This document shows, piece by piece, positions 20,618-31,936 of a DNA stretch of 60,000 nucleotides. The translations under genes were made by a program, and so were the position numbers. The notes under the pieces are model-generated. The model did not search any database and was not told where the DNA came from. It saw nothing but the letters and a program-made list of their open reading frames with translations. Within the stretch, counting starts at the first letter, position 1. Every line of letters begins with the position of its first letter. Source of the DNA: Antedon mediterranea (Eukaryota > Echinodermata > Crinoidea > Comatulida > Antedonidae); contig NC_092670.1 in the NCBI RefSeq assembly GCF_964355755.1, forward strand, positions 2,817,001-2,877,000, read 5' to 3'.

Positions 20618-21165
20618 ATGTATAGAGGACATATTCCTGGTCAACTTCATGATATACAAATTTATGTTTCTGTCAAGCCCCGTCAGACTGAGATTCTGAC
20701 CGCCGTAAAACGTTTAGAAGCATGCACTGCTGAGATTAGGACATGGATGGGCTTAAACTTCCTCAAGCTTAATGAAAAGACCGAGGCAATCGTATTTGGA
20801 GTGGAGTTGCGTGTTCAATTTAAGATCCTGCTGGTGCTCCGATGCATAAATAGTTGCGTTCTCAAATACCTCTCAGAATGATCGACAATCAATAAGAGAA
20901 AGCGAGAACTAAGATCTAGTCATCAGGTGCTACTGGACATTCAGAGGCGCAAACATAGTTGGGGAGATCGGACTTTCAGTATTGCTGGACCTACAGTAGG
21001 TTCTGGAACCACCTATCTTTGAACATTAAACAAACATCATTATTGAGCACCTTTAAGTCACTACTCAAAACTCACATTTTCTGATATTTTTGGTAGCACC
21101 ATGAACAATGACTGTTGGAATGGCGCTATATAAATCGAATGATTGATTGATTGATTGATTGATTA
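20618..21165 (+). pseudogene. CR1/L2-like LINE 3' fragment with (GATT)n tail
   Basis: RT-domain remnants are readable in order through frameshifts: a segment around QIYVSV, then AVKRLEACTAEIRTWM and NFLKLNEKTEAIVFG (20650-20790), then RTFSIAGPT (about 20972) and a motif like STFKSLLKTH near 21045-21075. The copy ends with GGCGCTATATAAATCGAATG and (ATTG)n at 21130-21165. Such 3' ends are typical of CR1/L2-group LINEs. It is inactive and lacks the 5' part and the catalytic box. Confidence 0.75.
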
Positions 21166-21639
21166 GTAGCATCTTCTGACCGCTTAGTATTTATTGTATT
21201 ACTGTACTGAATACTCAGTAAATGGCTGTAGACAGGCAGCCCAGATACATTTGGTTAGATGAGCTAGGTACCAATATCTGACTATTTAAGTGTGTTAATT
21301 GGAGGTCACTTGAAGTCAATGTAAATGGAAGTCTGCCGGGTACCCCCTGCTGCGTCTATACCGGGGGACACGAAAGGTGCTAACAAATCGGCACCAATTA
21401 GATGAGAGAGATACCACCTAATTTCACCACCATGGGATGCCCATTTGCATCCTATATACCAATATCATATCACCAAACATTTTGTCCTCTGCAATAGGCC
21501 CACCAGATCCCCCCCCCCCACCCCCGAGGGAGGGCCTACAAATGGTGATAGCATAGCTGAGTGAGGTACCACTCAAAATTAATGCCAAATGAACAAGTTG
21601 TGTTCATACAATACTAAATGGGTAACGACAGACTAATTG

Positions 21640-22215
21640 TCTGCTGCACCGCAAGTGCCAGACACCCTAAAGTTCGACTAGAGACCCCCTTCCCACAAAT
21701 GGCCTAGATTAGATATTGTAGATACCACCAGCAGCCAATGTTATATGATTTAGCACATTGTAAGAAATACCAAATGACCTATTACAGACTATCTGTACAC
21801 TGCCTTGGCCCTGGCAGACCCCTCTAAAGTTCGACTAGAGACCCCCCTTCCCCACAAATGGCCTAGATTAGATATTGTAGATACCACCAGCAGCCAATGT
21901 TATATGATTTAGCACATAGTAAGAAATACCAAATGACCTATTACAGACTATCTGTACACTGCCTTGGCCCTGGCAGACCCCTCTAGAGTTCGACTAGAGA
22001 CCCCTTTCTCCCAACTAGCCTAGCTTACTGTAGATATTGTAGATACCACCAGCAACCAATGTTATATGATTTAGCACATTGTAAGGAATACCAAATGACC
22101 TCTATTACAAACTATCTGTACACTGCCTTGGCCCTGGCAGACCCCTCTAAATTTTGACCATAAGTATACCGTGCGTAACCTTAGATATTGTAGATACCAC
22201 CAGCAATCAATGCCA
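21640..22215. repeat. Tandem repeat, ~158-bp unit, about 3.5 copies
   Basis: GATACCACCAGCA recurs at about 21721, 21880, 22042 and 22193. Units contain CCTTGGCCCTGGCAGACCCC and CAATGTTATATGATTTAGC and are 90-97 percent alike in the centre. It lies in the non-arm centre of the foldback element. A C-rich stretch (21510-21530) precedes it. Confidence 0.9.
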
Positions 22216-22297
22216 ACATTAAAAGTCTTTCGGAGATTATGGCCTTGTGAGAAACACTCATCCACTAATTATAAAAATTTGGGTCCGATATTGGTCT

Positions 22298-22840
22298 TTA
22301 CGTTCTTGCTGTACGGAGGATTGAACCAAATGATGTTTCTGTTTCGGGTTTTCTTTTTGGTTGCTTGTTCAGGTGTAGCTCATGTTCATATCCATTATTT
22401 CTAAGTGCTTCTTGGTACTGAGGTATTGCTGCATTAAACGAATTTTCATCGGATGAGATGTTTGAGAGTCGTTTATTTATTGCTAGTGGTATATTGTGTA
22501 ATTGATGGCCGATGATTACTTTCACGATGTACATATAATGGCGTATTGTTTGGTTTGGTGTATATGGGTGGAAGGTACCTGTCCTCAGATCGAGTGTTAT
22601 GTCAAGAATACCATCCACGTGTAAAATACAATTATCCCCTTTTCTTTCCCTAAATTTTCCATTATTTAATGAAGAATTGAATTTGATTAGAATGTATTTT
22701 TGTAGCCGTCTATCAGTACTGTTTCCAAAATAAATTAAGATTATGAAGATGTTGACATTAATTTTGTTATTGTCTCTTCCAATTGGACAATAAACACATT
22801 CTATTGGATAAAAGTTGTTTGCAGACCTAAAAGTAGCCAC
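22298..22840 (-). pseudogene. Reverse-transcriptase-type C-terminal fragment (possibly Penelope-like)
   Basis: A 180-aa minus-strand frame whose second half is diagnostic: ITLDLRTGTFHPY, then LAINKRLSNISSDENSF and [14 protein letters not shown]. This series (thumb and connection region after the RT core) recurs in an abundant invertebrate RT family that I associate with Penelope-like elements, with moderate certainty. The usual NHPP-type motif before it is degenerate and the YxDD box is missing, so it is a 5'-truncated or eroded copy carried in the centre of the foldback element. Confidence 0.55.
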
Positions 22841-23104
22841 CTTTAATTATGAATAATTATGTAATGAAACGTGTTATCAGACACTTTTTTTAAATTATTT
22901 ATCAGATACTTTTTTCTAATTTGAGAATTGTTAAGAATTCTTGCATTATATGTAAATTATATTTAAATAGGGGTCAAAGGTAAAAAATGACATTTATTGT
23001 CAGTTTTTGAGGATAAATCATCATTAGAGTGGATAGCATGTATATTCAACAGTTTTTTATAAAGTCTGTAATTTTCCCTTTTTCTCAGCATGTTGTTATT
23101 TTAT

Positions 23105-24382
23105 TTACATCTTTAAATTTATTTTTACTTTAAAACAGAAAAAATTCTTACTGTATGAGAATTCTGTGGAAGGTGTTAAATGTGACAATTGATAGTAACA
23201 TTTATGATCATTGTTTTAAATAAATATTCATTAGAGTGGATAGAAATATGTATGTTTTGAACAATCTTAGACAAAAAAAATTTGTTTCCGAGATATGGCC
23301 CTCAAGTGAAAATAAGGTATAAAGTTGTATTTCATTAAATGTTATATAAATGTGGATATTCTGAACAATTTATGACAAAAATAAAGTCTTTATGACCAGG
23401 GGTTACCGAGATATGACCCTCGGGTGGAAACAAGGTAAAAGGTCAAAAGTTGTATTTCCTGCCAACTTTCAAAAATATGTTTCATTAAATCTTATATAAA
23501 TATGGATATTCTGAACAATTTATGACAAAAATAAAGTCTTTATGACCAGGGGTTAACGAGATATGACCCTCGGGTGGAAATAATGTCAAAGGTCAAAAGT
23601 GATATTTTCCATCAAATTTCAAAAATATGTTTCATTAAAGCTAATATAAATATGGATACTCCGAACAATTTAAAACAAAAATAAAATCGTTATGACCATT
23701 GGTTACGGAGATATGACCCTTATGTAAAAACGAGGTCAAAGGTCAAAAGTCGTATTTCCGGTCATTTTGTATGAAAATGTTTTATTATAGTACATAGGAA
23801 AGTGCATATTCTGAACAATATAAGACCAAAATCAAACCTCTATGATCACTCGTTGTCAAGATATAGGTCGAATACAAAAATAACCTAAATTATTGCGAAA
23901 ATCGTTACGCAATAATGTCAAAGGTCAAAAATGATATTTCCCGTCAAATTTCAAAAATATGTTCCATTAAAGCAAATATAAATATGGATATTCTGAACAA
24001 TTTAAGACAAAAATAAAATCTTTATGACCAGGGGTTACCAAGATATGACCCTTATGTAAAAACAAGGTCAAAGGTCAAAAGTGGCATTTACGGCCATTTT
24101 GAACAAAAACTTTTCATTATAGTACATAGAAATGTGCATATTCTGAACAATTTAAGACCAAAATCAGACCTCTATGATCAGTCTTTGTCAAGTACCGTCT
24201 ATATTTATGATTTTGATAAATCCAAGATGGCCACCAAAATGGCCCCCAAAAAACCCCATGGGACAATATTTCGTCTTGGGAACATCAAAAAATGTTAATT
24301 ACATATATTCAGGATTACAAAAATGTACATTAAAAAAATACATCATGGGGGTGCACGGTAACCCCTCCTTCCTACCCTACTA
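23105..24382 (-). repeat. Foldback right arm
   Basis: Inverse of the left arm with one additional diverged unit (~23170-23355). AGGTCAAAGGTCA words at 23733-23745 and 24065-24077 mirror those of the left arm. Confidence 0.9.
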
Positions 24383-25135
24383 TATCTACAACTCATCTAC
24401 TTCCAGAATATATAATTTAAAAAAAGTTCACCACGTAGTTTAGAATTTATGAATGTTTAAAAAAAGGCATAATTTTGACGAATTTTGACAAATTTTTGAA
24501 CTTTTTCGTCAAAAACGCACGTAAATTATCCAATTGGATGTGCCCGTATGACGTAATTTTAGGTCAAAATTGTTCAAAAGTTGGTAAAATTACTAGAAAA
24601 AGCTGGAAAAACATGAATCACGCAAAATTTTTTTATTTTCAACGCTACGTGTGCACCGTGCGAGTAAAAATATACGCGCGCGTGGGAAATTTTGACATGC
24701 TCAAAATTACATGAAACGCGTAGAAAGTTGATTAGAAATTGATTTTTCGCATTTTGAAATTTTAAACGCCCGTGCGCGCGTAACTTCGTGTGAAACATGC
24801 CATTTTTTTTCCACAGTCAGTTAGCGCAAGATATAAATTAAACTTTTGTTAAGTTTCAATTTAAATTGCTATATGGTTTTCGATCTATGTTAAATACGCG
24901 AAATTCGTTAAAACGCGCGTAAATCACGTTGCGCAATTCTGACGTCATTCACAATAGGAGGTGCACAATTTCACGTGAATGCCCACATGTTGACAAAGTT
25001 ATAAAATGTTTTGTTTACAAGTTTTTGAGATACGCGAGACACAAAATTGACAGAAAGAAAGAATAATACAGAAAAAAAAAAAAAAGATGATTTCATACAG
25101 TTACAAGGAGTTATCCGCTACTAAGCGGATAACTA

Positions 25136-25697
25136 ATTACTACTTCGAGACAAGGAATGATCAAGAGAACGAAATTAGTAATTCGAATTCCAATGAAATA
25201 ATATTTCGAGAGAACGAAAATAGGTAGGCCCTATGCCTATATGATTTAGTGATATTCATTCTCTAGAAATAATAATACAGTACCGGTAGGCTATATATTT
25301 TTTCAAGTTGTCGATTTACTTCAAATTGACAACAGGTTGTTACTCAATCAAAAACAAACAATTTAATTTGATTAGACTATATGTCTCCAGATATAATAAT
25401 AGTAATATTTATTTCAATCGACTTGATATTTTGCGATTAAAGTTGGTATTCTAAGGAATTATAATTACCCTAACGGGAGTTGGTGAACGTCCAGTGCCCT
25501 AGTTTTTACGGGGTTAATATGATGTCGATGTCGATGGTCCTACTTTTTTATCGATGAAAGCTGCCCGGGTGGTTGCAGCCATTTTCAACAGCTGGTATTA
25601 CACTATTCAATGCTGAAAATTATCCAGTGGACACTTTCAAACACCGGACACATTTAAATCTTACACTGGCACGATAGTCCGATGAGAATGGGTATAT
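25136..25697. other. Spacer without recognised feature
   Basis: 560 bp of unique-looking, AT-rich sequence between the Helentron-like element and the 5' LTR of element C. No ORF of interest. Confidence 0.5.
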
Positions 25698-26309
25698 TGT
25701 AATATAACGATATACTGTTATATTTAAGAAATCGACCTTTGTATCGGAATTTAAATAGGTTCACAAACTTGACCCAGAAAGTCCAGAGGAGAGTTTGTCC
25801 AGATGTTTTTAATGACCATTTAGTTTATAATAGAATCCCTAAAGAAAACACTTAGCTTAATTTTGTGACTTTCCCATCGTTAAACCAGGAGTGATTGACA
25901 CTATTTAAGTACAGATTTGACAGTGTCATCCATCACAGAAATACCTTATTATACCGTTAATCACTCCCACTTAAACACCCCTGGATCAACTTAGGACCAA
26001 TCGTTACCCTCACAGATTATGTAATTGACATATGCTAATGAACTGAGCCAATATACTCCCAAGTTTCAGAAGGGCCCAGACACACCTTACAGCCATTTCA
26101 CGGAGTACACACCTCACAGCCACTTCTTCAGAAGCAGACCTACACACTTCACACCTCACTGACAGCATCATTGATCGTCCGTTCCTTATCTATACTTATA
26201 GTTGTATATTGTACTGAAGTATTATACTGAATAAACAATATATGTGTTACGACAGTCAAGCGAGTTAGAGTCTTTCATTAGTACCTCAACAACGCAACAT
26301 TATATTACA
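25698..26309 (+). repeat. Element C 5' LTR
   Basis: 612 bp with TG...CA ends. It contains an AATAAA word (about 26230-26236) near GTATTATACTGAATAAAC. Confidence 0.95.
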
Positions 26310-26845
26310 TGGTGGAAGACCCGGGCAAAGACAAAGAAGATAATCGAGGAAGACACAAAAGACAAGCTGAAATTATATTTGAATGAAATCGAGACAAGCA
26401 GAAATTTTATCAAATTATAACCATTGGATAAGGACAAAGAAGATAATCGAGGAAGACCCAAGCAGAATCAAAACAGAAGCAAGCGGACAAGAACTGTTTC
26501 GTTTGGACACTTTCAACTTCACGCCGTTTTTTTCGATCGTTTTTTTTAACATTTTTTTTTTTTGAACATTGATGAACACCTTTCGCATTTTTTTAAAATT
26601 CGTTGTTTGAAAAGTTGAACATTGATGAGCACTTTAACATTTTTTTTAATTCGTTGTTTGAACATTTAAACATTTTTGTACACTTTTTGCATTCCTTTAC
26701 TTCATTTTTAATTGGATCCGAAGCATTTGGGGTAAGTCGAAACCATTTTGATCTTTGATTTGTAACCCTGATTGAAAAGTGAGAGTTTACATATATATAC
26801 ACTAAATTGTTTTTGATATTTGATTAATAATTAATATTATGAAGT
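26310..26845 (+). other. Element C 5' untranslated region
   Basis: Starts with the primer-binding-like TGGTGGAAGACC. From about 26560 to 26700 a ~55-bp unit (GAACATTGATGA...TTCGTTGTTTGAA) is repeated two to three times, T-rich. No coding sequence is recognised before the gag ATG. Confidence 0.6.
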
Positions 26846-27815
26846 ATGGTCGACATTGTTGATAACGAAGTAATTTTAAATGAGCCCGTCAATCCTCACC
26901 CCGTGCCCCACCTAAGACAAACCGATTTCCTTCCCAAAAGATATGACGGTTCCATAACCGATCACGACCAATGTAGTGCACACTACTTATCGTTTACCGA
27001 CTACCTTGAGGCCCACACGTTAGAAAACCTTGTAAACAATGCCCAATTAATTAATGTAATAAGTATTTTTAAACGTAGCCTTCAGGGCCAAGCTAGACTC
27101 TGGATTGAGGGAAAGCAGTTCGATTCACTAGAATCCTTAAAAACCCAATTCATCAACAGGTTTAGTAAAAACAAATCAATCTATGCGCACATAAGAGAAT
27201 ACGATTCAATTACATACACCACTGGCGACAACGCCGAAAAACACTTAACCAAAATCAAACAAGCCGCAGACAGAATTGGATACGCTGACCAGCAGATAAA
27301 GAATAAATTTATTTCGACCCTTCCACCAAAATGTAGAGCAGCTGTAGCCATGTCCACCCCAATCGATGCCACTATTGAAAATATCGTAAATAGCACACAA
27401 AATTACCTTGACCTTTCCGTAGATGATGCCACACGGGAAGTTTCATTCAATATCAATAAGGAAACAGATAGGCCTAATAGTCTCGAATCGCTCCAACATG
27501 AGATAAATTCTCTCAAGTTAGACATGGCCACAACAAAACGATCCCTTAATGATGATACTCGACGCTCACGTTCCCCCACCCGAAATTATATCCCAAGACG
27601 AAACCGAAGCCCAAGCCCATACAAACCCCGATTCCAGACCCCAAAGACCCCAACCAAGATATAGACAACCTCCCCCAACCTGTTATTACTGCGGGAAACC
27701 AGGCCACATAGCAAGGCACTGCCGACAACAAAACCGCTCTTACAGAAACTATCCCCCGCCATACCCATACCAACAGTCAAACAATTACTACCCTAGCCAC
27801 CAGCAGGATTTTTAA
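26846..27815 (+). pseudogene. Element C gag with zinc knuckle (one frame break)
   Basis: ATG 26846 opens a capsid-type frame: FLPKRYDGSITDHD, then ARLWIEGKQFDSLESL and a retrotransposon-gag helical core, ending in an Arg/Ser/Pro tail (RSRSPTRNYIPRR). It stops at 27662-27664. The nucleocapsid, CYYCGKPGHIARHC (about 27678-27720), is in another frame that ends at 27813-27815, so a one-base change in the C/A-rich stretch near 27640-27655 is likely. Protein would assemble the particle and bind RNA through the knuckle. The stop at 27813 overlaps a T5A5 run that could be the gag-to-pol frameshift site. Confidence 0.8.
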
Positions 27816-28194
27816 AAAGGGGACTAGATGCCGCCTATAATCTGGCCCCCCATACTAAATACGACAATTTTAAGGCAAAATACTTAGGGAATTCAGATAA
27901 TATTGATTTGTTACTTAACGACAGAAATTACGTTAAAGGAAATTTACCAGATGGTAGAAATGTTTTAACTTTATTTGACAGTGGTTCAACTAGAACTATA
28001 ATCTCACAATCGTACGTTAATTCCTCACTTTATTTATCGCGTTTAAAGCCAGTTAAAGTGAACACAACTAAATTTAGATTAGGTAACGGTGACTTCTTAT
28101 ATGCCAACCACTTAGTGCAATTCGAATTATTTATCCAAGGACACAAATTTAAAATTTCAGCATTAATCGTTAAAAATTTGACAGGTATTGACCT
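27816..28194 (+). pseudogene. Element C protease region, cut by CsRn1-like insertion
   Basis: The pol frame (same as early gag) is open from just before the gag stop and shows the aspartic protease motif LFDSGSTRTIIS at about 27970-28010, followed by the second strand region ISALIVKNLTGIDL. It breaks at 28194 and resumes at 32842 after one copy of the 4-bp target ACCT. The read-through VADLPHSF after the break is LTR sequence. Confidence 0.85.
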
Positions 28195-28632
28195 TGTAGC
28201 AGACCTACCACATAGCTTTTAAACAATTCAACATTTACTTTTAATTTGATTATTTATACATCCTCTATATATCTCTTTATTTAACCTCACATTGACAGGT
28301 TACCTTCCTGTTACCTTCACTTTTCTAGCTAATGGATTTTAAGAATGTTAATGACTCTAACAGAAAACCACATTAATTCTCTTAATCCTAATTGGTCAGA
28401 TGAGATGGGCCAAGCCCAATATTACCATGCACTGACCACATTATTAACACACTCTTTTCTCAACCAGCATCTTAGCTACACCGTTTACTGCATTGTCTTA
28501 TCAAATATTGTATATTGTATATTTTATCTATTTATTGAGAATCCTCACTTGATTCACTTGGAATAAATTGCATAGTTTACTGTATACATTTAGTAGTTGT
28601 TTTGTTTTACCGTTGCGCCGACAATTACTAAA
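28195..28632 (+). repeat. CsRn1-like element 5' LTR
   Basis: Equal to 32395-32837 except for a 5-bp gap (cagta present in the 3' LTR near 32775). Contains TATATA-rich sequence at 28265-28275 and AATAAA near 28562. Confidence 0.9.
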
Positions 28633-28758
28633 GTGGTGACCCCGACTAAGGAAGCATGGAACTAAAGTGGTGACACCCGACTAAAGAAGCATGGAACTGA
28701 GAGTGTCATTCATCCATACTAAAGTGGTGTCCCTCGACTTTCTTATACCGTCGTTTAA

Positions 28759-29166
28759 ATGGAAGGACAACAGCAACAACGACAGCTACCGCAACCTCCA
28801 GCACAACCCCAGCACCAGGAACAACCTGTGGTGCCCGCTTCTGACGCAGCAACCGTCAACAGGCCAATTTCTTCTCTAGCATTGAAACTGCTTCCATACT
28901 GGCCCAATGATACGATATTGTGGTTCACCCAAGTCGAAGCACAGTTCACAATGCGTGGGATCACAGCAGATGCTACTAAATATGCTTACTTAGTAGGATC
29001 ATCGCAACCTGAAATTGCGCAGGGAGTTCGGGATCTATTTCTCACCCCGCCTACTGATAACAGGTATGTGAACTTCAAAGATACTTTAATACGTCGGACA
29101 ACTGCTTCCGACCAACAGCGCCTCCGCCAACTCTTCTCACCCATCCGCAGCCAGATGCACCTTTAA
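28759..29166 (+). pseudogene. CsRn1-like gag, N-terminal remnant
   Basis: The Gln/Pro-rich start is followed by the capsid segment LLPYWPNDTILWFTQVEAQF and MRGITADATKYAYLV, typical of CsRn1/Kabuki gag. The frame ends at 29164 where sequence jumps directly to the RNase H region, with no knuckle, protease or RT in between, so this is the 5' side of an internal deletion. Confidence 0.85.
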
Positions 29167-30429
29167 GTATCATGGTTTCGGATGTGGCCATAGGGGGTAT
29201 ACTACAACAAACGCATTGACAACAATTGTCAACCTATTTCATTTTTCTCACAGAAGTTGAAACCAGCGCAGACGCGATACAGCACATTTGGTCGTGAACT
29301 TTTGGCGGCATACCTTTCAGTTAAACATTTTCGTCATTCACTTGAAGGACGCTCATTTCATATTTTTACTGACCATAAGCCACTTGTGTATGCTTTACTC
29401 GCCAAACCAAATCGTCACTCGCCACGCGAAATCCGTCATCTCGATTTCATATCTCAATTCACAACGGACATACGCCATGTGAGTGGAAAAGCTAATGCAG
29501 CAGCTGATGCATTGTCGCGAATCGAACTGAATACCTTCAGTCACAACACAACTAACATTGTTGATTTTAGTCTTATTGCTGCTGCACAAAAGAATGACGA
29601 TGAATTGCAAAAGCTACTTGAATCACCGTTTTCACTACAATTTCAAAACTTTCCAATTCCAACTTCTGACTCTACAATTCTTTGTGATATTTCCAAAGGC
29701 AATCCACGTCCATATATCCCACAAGAATTCAGACGCATAATATTTGACACTCTACATTCGCTATCACATCCTGGTATACGAGCAACACAACGTTTAATTA
29801 CTGACCGTTTCGTATGGCCAGCAATCAATCGTGATGTACGACGATGCATTCAATGTCAACGTTCCAAAGTACACCGGCACACCGTTTCGCCACTCTCTAC
29901 TTTTTCTACACCTGACGCCCGTTTTGACCATGTACATATAGATATTGTTGGACCTCTCCCTCCGTCAAATGGTTTTTCTTATTTACTCACTTTTATCGAT
30001 CGTTTTACTCGATGGCCCGAAGCCGTACCTATTCCGGATATCACAGCCGATACTGTCGCACACGCATTTGTCAATCGATGGATCGCTTCATTCGGAATAC
30101 CTTCAACCATTACAACAGATCGAGGAAGACAATTTGAATCTGCATTATTTCATTCACTTGCCAACTTACTAGGAACTAAGCACATTCATACAACTGCCTA
30201 CCATCCTATTGCGAACGGACTTGTAGAACGTTTTCATCGACATTTGAAGGGTTCTCTCAAAGCACAAAATGATCACACTAAATGGACAGAACATTTACCT
30301 ATAGTACTTTTAGGCATTCGTACAGCCCTTAAGGCTGATCTAGGTCACAGTGCAGCTGAACTTGTTTATGGCACTACTTTAAGATTACCTGGACAATTCT
30401 TTAATTCAAACTCTGAACATTGTGATTAT
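29167..30429 (+). pseudogene. CsRn1-like RNase H-integrase
   Basis: The RNase H region begins degenerate (SDVAIGG, stop codons and a frameshift between 29167 and 29250) and then runs in one frame from 29257: [27 protein letters not shown] and DALSRIE. Integrase follows with an N-terminal zinc domain of His residues and CIQCQ (about 29850) and DDE acids at HIDIVGP (about 29935), TTDRGRQF (about 30114) and GLVERFHR (about 30220). It is interrupted at 30430 by another insertion and resumes at 31937. Loss of RT makes it non-autonomous. Confidence 0.85.
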
Positions 30430-30478
30430 TAGGTTATATGCATGATATGCATATAACCTCTTGATTCTGTCAAAATCT

Positions 30479-30533
<55 letters not shown>

Positions 30534-31936
30534 TTCTTTCCTTAGCACTATTTGTCCGTGAATTATCTTGGCATCAGTTTCATCTATCTAAGTCAATTTT
30601 TCAGAGTATATTCCTTATGGCCAGGAATCGATGTGGTTATGTTTTCACGATGCGCAATCCAAAATTACGCGGTCTACGCGCGATTTAACGAAATCACGTT
30701 TGTAATCATATCTTCACAAACATGAATCACTTTTAAACAAAATTTGGTACTCATAAATTTCAGGTCATATTTCATCATATGGCAATACAATTACGTGCGT
30801 AGCGCATATAACGCATGCGTACGCGCGCTTAAAATGTTGAAAATTGTCAGAATTTATTTTCGATGAAATTAGAGTACGTTTCAGGCAATTTTAAGCGTTT
30901 AAAAAATTGCCATGAGTGCGCAGATTTTTGCACGCGCACTGCGCGTCAAACGGTAATGCGCACTGTTTGTGTCCGATTACTGTTGTATAACCTTTCTTTA
31001 ATAATATCATCATATTTTATTCACTTTTCAACGCGAAACAGCGTTATACGAGCACGTCAAAAGTGACGGGCTACGCACGTGTAAGTTAACAAAAGGGTGA
31101 AAATATGCTAAATTTTAAAATTAATATATATCGTTAGAATGCTCGGGAACACCTATTTTTTATTTAATTTTCTTGAAGTGTATGTATCATATGTATGATT
31201 TATTATGAAATTAGAAGAACAAAAGTTGATTAAGTCATCATTAATGCCATATTAAATTTAACAAAATTAATTTCGACAATCAAACAAATTATAACATTTT
31301 CTTAGGCCAAAATAACAAACTTAACGTTAACTTTCTTCCTTAAGAAGTTCATATATTAAAGTTAAAAGTATATAGTTTGACAGTGCATCATCTTTTTAAA
31401 TTTTTAAAGATGTCATCATAGTAAAACATTATAATTCATTGCGGTATGTAATAATCTATCTGCACCAAAGTGGTTACTGCATAGTAAATACACGGAGGAA
31501 CTTTTCTCCAACTTTTAGTCAGTTGTGTATGGCTCGATGGTCTGTGCTCGTGTCAATGGCCTTCAAGGTACCGAGTTCGAGTCTCACCTTGGGAAACGAA
31601 ATAAGATTTTTTTTTTATTATCCGTATTGTTCAAATTTATTTCTTAGTGTATAGATTATACACATGATTTATAATGAAATCTAGATAAAAAGTTACTTTA
31701 TGTCTTTATTATTATGTAACAACAAATGCGGTTTATGACATTATACGCAGAGGGATATTTGATCGGATTGTGATACCGGCTATGGTGTTCGCGTTAGCAA
31801 GGTCCTATCATATATTATAAATAATTAAAGATTCTGAGAAAATCAATCAATCAATATATCTTTTAAAAATCAATTATCTTTATTTAAATCAATGCATATA
31901 ACCTATAATTCGTCATAGTGACGAATTAAATCTAGT
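30430..31936 (+). mobile_element. Helentron-like non-autonomous element, copy 3
   Basis: The 5' end is a perfect hairpin, AGGTTATATGCAT / GAT / ATGCATATAACCT (30431-30459). The same 13-mer recurs near the 3' end (31892-31904), followed by a 10-bp-stem hairpin TAATTCGTCA / TAG / TGACGAATTA (31906-31928) and a CTAG end (31932-31935). Removing the element restores the integrase frame with no target duplication, so insertion was between two T (or A and T). A (TTTA)n microsatellite at 30480-30535 lies near the 5' end, as in many Helentron derivatives. No Rep-helicase is coded. Confidence 0.8.

Larger units (their letters stand above)
19193..24382. mobile_element. Foldback element with ~1.1-kb inverted arms
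   Basis: The left end TAGTCTAGTAGGAAGG and right end CCTTCCTACCCTACTA are imperfect inverses; from the GTAGGAAGGAGGGG word inward the arms match closely for about 1 kb (19200-20222 against 23355-24378). A further matched block (20222-20300 against ~23105-23170) follows, separated in the right arm by an extra repeat unit. TAT flanks both ends (19190-19192 and 24383-24385). Copy 1 of the surrounding repeat shows the empty site with one TAT. The arms are built of ~150-bp tandem units. The 2.8-kb centre holds LINE and RT-like fragments and a tandem array, no intact transposase. Confidence 0.85.
18348..25135 (-). mobile_element. Helentron-like non-autonomous element, copy 2 (split by foldback element)
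   Basis: Minus-strand element closely related to copy 1. Its 3' end is at 18348 (CTAGT and the same 9-bp-stem hairpin). Its 5' end is at about 25135, where AGTTATCCGCT / ACTA / AGCGGATAACT (25109-25134) forms a perfect 11-bp-stem hairpin, flanked by T on the outside. Without the foldback insertion at 19193-24382 it is about 1.6 kb. No Rep or helicase coding is present, so it would depend on a full-length Helentron elsewhere. Confidence 0.7.

Noticed and set aside
24174-24443. Protein-coding frame in the foldback arm, also seen inverted at 19192-19401
   Set aside because: It appears twice only because the arms are inverted copies; it is built of simple repeat words and has no domain.
31527-31600. 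tRNA gene inside Helentron-like copy 3
   Set aside because: GAGTTCGAGTCTC resembles a B box, and TGGCTCGATGGTC an A box, but the stems do not pair; at most a tRNA-derived remnant.
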